From assembly GCA_001314655.1 (NCBI GenBank), contig LJSF01000022.1:1-64000 (forward strand): a stretch of DNA of 64,000 bases. Reading direction: 5' to 3'. Shown one piece after another: positions 61,805-64,000 of the stretch; position 1 is the first letter of the stretch, and every line of letters starts with the position of its first letter. A model generated the notes under the pieces. That model was not told the DNA's origin. It made no database searches and worked only from the letters and a program-made list of their open reading frames with translations. Both the position numbers and the translations under genes were made by a program. Source of the stretch: Rhodobacteraceae bacterium HLUCCA08. Lineage in GTDB: Bacteria > Pseudomonadota > Alphaproteobacteria > Rhodobacterales > Rhodobacteraceae.

Positions 61805-62836
61805 TCAGCCCTGGTCGAGCCGGATCACCCCGCCCTCGCGGATGCTGCGATCGGCGGCCAGGCAGACGGCGAGCGACCGCAGGGCATCCTGCATGTGCCG
61901 GGTCAGGTCCAGATCCTGGTCGATGGCGCGCAGGACATGGGCCTGCTCGGCGGCGCAGAGCGCGTCATGGTCGGGCTCGTCGGGAAATTCCACATCCGTG
62001 TCGCCCTGCCCGGCCCGGTGAAGGCGCAGCGTGCCGACCCTGGTATGGCCCTCGACGCTGTCGCTGTCGGGCTGCATCCCCGACAGGATCGACACCGCCC
62101 CGGCGGGCGAGATCACGTCCTTCACGAAATCGGCGACCTCGGACATCATCGGCCCCCAGCCGGCCTCGTACCAGCCCACCGACCCATCGGCGAAGACCAC
62201 CTGGAACTGGCCGTAATTGTACATGTCGGGGGCGATCTCGTCGGACAGGCGCAGGCCCATCCCGTGCACCCGCAGCGGGGCGGCGTCGGTGATCTGGCAC
62301 ATCACGTCGACATAATGCACGCCGCAATCGACGATCGGAGAGGTGGTCCGCATCAGCGCCTTGTGCACCGCCCAGGTCGGCCCGTCCGATTGCTGGTTGA
62401 GGTTCAGCCGGAACACATAGGGCCCGCCCAGCGCCCGCGCCTCGGCGATCAGCCGGATCCAGCCGGGATGGTGGCGCAGGATGTAGCCCACCACCAGCTT
62501 GCGCCCCAGCCGCGTCGCGCTGTCGACCACCGCGCGGGCCTCGGCCACCGTTTCGGCCAGCGGCTTTTCGACAAAGACATGGGCGCCGGCCTCCATCGCG
62601 GCGATGGCAAAGGCGGCATGGGTATCGGTATAGGTGGCGATCACCACCAGGTCGGGCCTTGTCCGGGCCAGGGCCGCGTGGAAATCGGTGAACACCGGGT
62701 AGCCCTGCAGCTCCGGGGCCTCGACCGCCCCGCTGCGGTTCACCAGGCCGACGATCTCGGCCCCCGGGTGATGGTGATGGGCCAGCGCATGGGACCGGCC
62801 CATGTTGCCCAGCCCCGCGATCAGCACGCGTGTCAT
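61805..62836 (-). CDS. Gfo/Idh/MocA family oxidoreductase
   Basis: A 343-residue NAD(P)-dependent dehydrogenase of the sugar/cyclitol family. [22 protein letters not shown] contains the nucleotide-binding [14 protein letters not shown] has the EKP motif, and [16 protein letters not shown] is the substrate-site segment with conserved Asp and His. A run of four histidines after the first motif is unusual but may be neutral. It is the fourth Gfo/Idh/MocA gene in the window and is not joined to a transporter. Its substrate is unknown. Confidence 0.88.
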   Translation of the reverse strand: MTRVLIAGLGNMGRSHALAHHHHPGAEIVGLVNRSGAVEAPELQGYPVFTDFHAALARTRPDLVVIATYTDTHAAFAIAAMEAGAHVFVEKPLAETVAEARAVVDSATRLGRKLVVGYILRHHPGWIRLIAEARALGGPYVFRLNLNQQSDGPTWAVHKALMRTTSPIVDCGVHYVDVMCQITDAAPLRVHGMGLRLSDEIAPDMYNYGQFQVVFADGSVGWYEAGWGPMMSEVADFVKDVISPAGAVSILSGMQPDSDSVEGHTRVGTLRLHRAGQGDTDVEFPDEPDHDALCAAEQAHVLRAIDQDLDLTRHMQDALRSLAVCLAADRSIREGGVIRLDQG

Positions 62837-62922
62837 GTCGCCGCTCCGTTCGTGGTCCTGCCGGCGCGATCATAGGCCGCGCGGACGGCCATGGACAGGC
62901 CCCGCCCCGGCGAGGCGGGCGC

Positions 62923-64000
62923 CTATTCGACGATCCGCTGCGTCACCGCCTGCCCGTCGGTCAGCGCCGCCGACGGATACAGGACGATCCGGTCCCCCGC
63001 CTGCAGCCCGGCCAGCACCTCGGCCTGGGTGCCGTTCATCCGGCCGATCCCGACCGGGGTCAGGCGGGCGGCGCCGTCGGCCGCGCGGAACACCGCCCAG
63101 CCGCCCTCGTGGCGGAACAGCGCGGCATTGGGCGCGATCAGCGCCGCCTCGGCCTGCCAGACGACGATCCGCGCCTCCACCCGGTAGCCATGGCCCAGCG
63201 CGGCGCGCGCCTCGGGCGGATCGGTCAGGGCGACCACGACCGTGACGCGCTGTTCCTCGACCCCGAGGGCCGAGACCCGCGTCACCCCGACCGGGTCGAT
63301 CCGGGCCACCGTGCCGGCCAGCGCATCCGGCCCGCCCCAATCCTCGATCCGGACCGGATCGCCCACCGCGACCTGCACCGCGTCCGAGGACAGCAGCTCC
63401 GCCACCACCTCCAGGTCGCCGGCGATATCGCCGATCTCGAGGATCGGGGTGCCGGCGCCCATCGCGGTTTCCGATTGCTGGAACAGCCGCAGGATGCGGC
63501 CGTCGGCGGGGGCCAGCAGGGGGATGTCCTCGTCCTCGGGCTCCAGCGCCCGGGCCAGTCCCTGATCGTCGAAGCCGATCAACGTGGCGCGGGCCGATTG
63601 CAGCTCGGCCTGGCGCATGGCGATCGCGGCGCGGGCGGTTTCCAGCATCGCCGCGGTCGACCGCGCCTGGCCCCGCGCCCGGTCCAGCGCCGCCTGCGAC
63701 GCGGTGCCCGAGGCCGCCAGCCGTTCGGTCCGTTCAAGATCGGACCGGGCCAGGTCGTCGGCGGCGTCGGCCGATAGCAGATCGGCCTCGGCCAGGCGCA
63801 GGGCGGCCTCGGCGGCGACGACCGCGGCGCGGGCCTGTTCGCGGGTGCGGATGTCCAGCGCAACGGGATCGGAGGGGCGCATATGCGCCACCACCGTCTC
63901 GCCGCCCCGGACCGGATCGCCCGGCTGGACCGAAACCCGCAGCAAGGTGCCGCTGACCGGGGCCGACACGACATAGGCCTCGCCCACCCGGGTCCGGCCC
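62923..64000 (-). CDS. RND efflux periplasmic adaptor (HlyD/AcrA-like), 5' end outside window
   Basis: About 359 residues are present and the frame stays open to the window edge. The protein shows the membrane-fusion layout: a half lipoyl domain (VVSAPVSGTLLRVSVQPGDPV), a coiled-coil hairpin rich in Ala, Arg and Glu with two halves around ASGTASQAALDRARGQA, the second half lipoyl part (LLAPADGRILRLF), then a beta-barrel and a C-terminal domain ending VTQRIVE. It would link an inner-membrane pump, presumably encoded further along, to an outer-membrane channel. The GTG at 63987 is not a credible start. Confidence 0.88.
   Translation of the reverse strand, partial: GRTRVGEAYVVSAPVSGTLLRVSVQPGDPVRGGETVVAHMRPSDPVALDIRTREQARAAVVAAEAALRLAEADLLSADAADDLARSDLERTERLAASGTASQAALDRARGQARSTAAMLETARAAIAMRQAELQSARATLIGFDDQGLARALEPEDEDIPLLAPADGRILRLFQQSETAMGAGTPILEIGDIAGDLEVVAELLSSDAVQVAVGDPVRIEDWGGPDALAGTVARIDPVGVTRVSALGVEEQRVTVVVALTDPPEARAALGHGYRVEARIVVWQAEAALIAPNAALFRHEGGWAVFRAADGAARLTPVGIGRMNGTQAEVLAGLQAGDRIVLYPSAALTDGQAVTQRIVE

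Overview
The window is GC-rich DNA with strongly GC-ending codons and tightly packed, overlapping operons. Gene content points to an alphaproteobacterium, most likely of the Rhodobacterales/roseobacter type: imuA-imuB-dnaE2, a PutA without a DNA-binding domain beside an Lrp-type PutR, MocD/MocE-like genes, and many Frc/Xyl-type sugar ABC systems with Gfo/Idh/MocA dehydrogenases. This placement is inferred from gene content only. No rRNA, tRNA or CRISPR array was seen.

Layout. (1) 1-535 is the right end of an IS66-family element, followed by about 300 bp without a gene. (2) 840-11499, minus strand, is a ten-gene operon: class V aminotransferase, MFS exporter with a His-rich tail, flavin monooxygenase, two carboxymuconolactone-decarboxylase-fold proteins, an opine-dehydrogenase-family enzyme, and a polyamine-type (Pot-like) ABC transporter. 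A divergent Lrp/AsnC regulator (11572-12066) is the likely controller. (3) 12090-14975, minus strand, is tdh-kbl (threonine to glycine) preceded by an XRE-cupin regulator. (4) 15052-29616 is one bidirectional locus around 21859-22060. Leftward: GH13 glucosidase, LacI regulator, PanB-like protein, membrane desaturase, Rieske ferredoxin, GMC oxidoreductase and its small subunit. Rightward: sugar ABC transporter, two SDRs, a cytochrome P450 and a GH31 glycosidase. Two perfect CCAAAAACGTTTTTGG palindromes sit between the two arms and are the obvious LacI operators.

(5) 29627-47019 is a second sugar/cyclitol region: two IolG-like Gfo/Idh/MocA dehydrogenases and a third more distant member, a GMC (choline-dehydrogenase-like) oxidoreductase, an SDR, two more sugar ABC systems, and two paralogous cytoplasmic regulators that fuse a winged helix to an ABC solute-binding-protein fold. 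A recurring element, roughly GTCCA-N3-TGGAC, occurs in the four intergenic regions of this cluster. (6) 47085-50344 is katG with divergent oxyR. (7) 50350-55713 is the SOS mutagenesis cassette imuA-imuB-dnaE2. (8) 56285-60263 is putA with divergent putR. (9) 60267-62836 holds gph, rpe and another Gfo/Idh/MocA gene; the window ends inside an RND-type membrane-fusion protein gene.

The strongest candidates for undescribed biology are the LacI-controlled glycoside/P450/MocDE/PanB-like locus, the winged-helix/solute-binding-protein regulators with their shared motif, and the opine-dehydrogenase/CMD/flavin-monooxygenase operon. Protein functions are family-level assignments made by reading motifs; substrates are not known.
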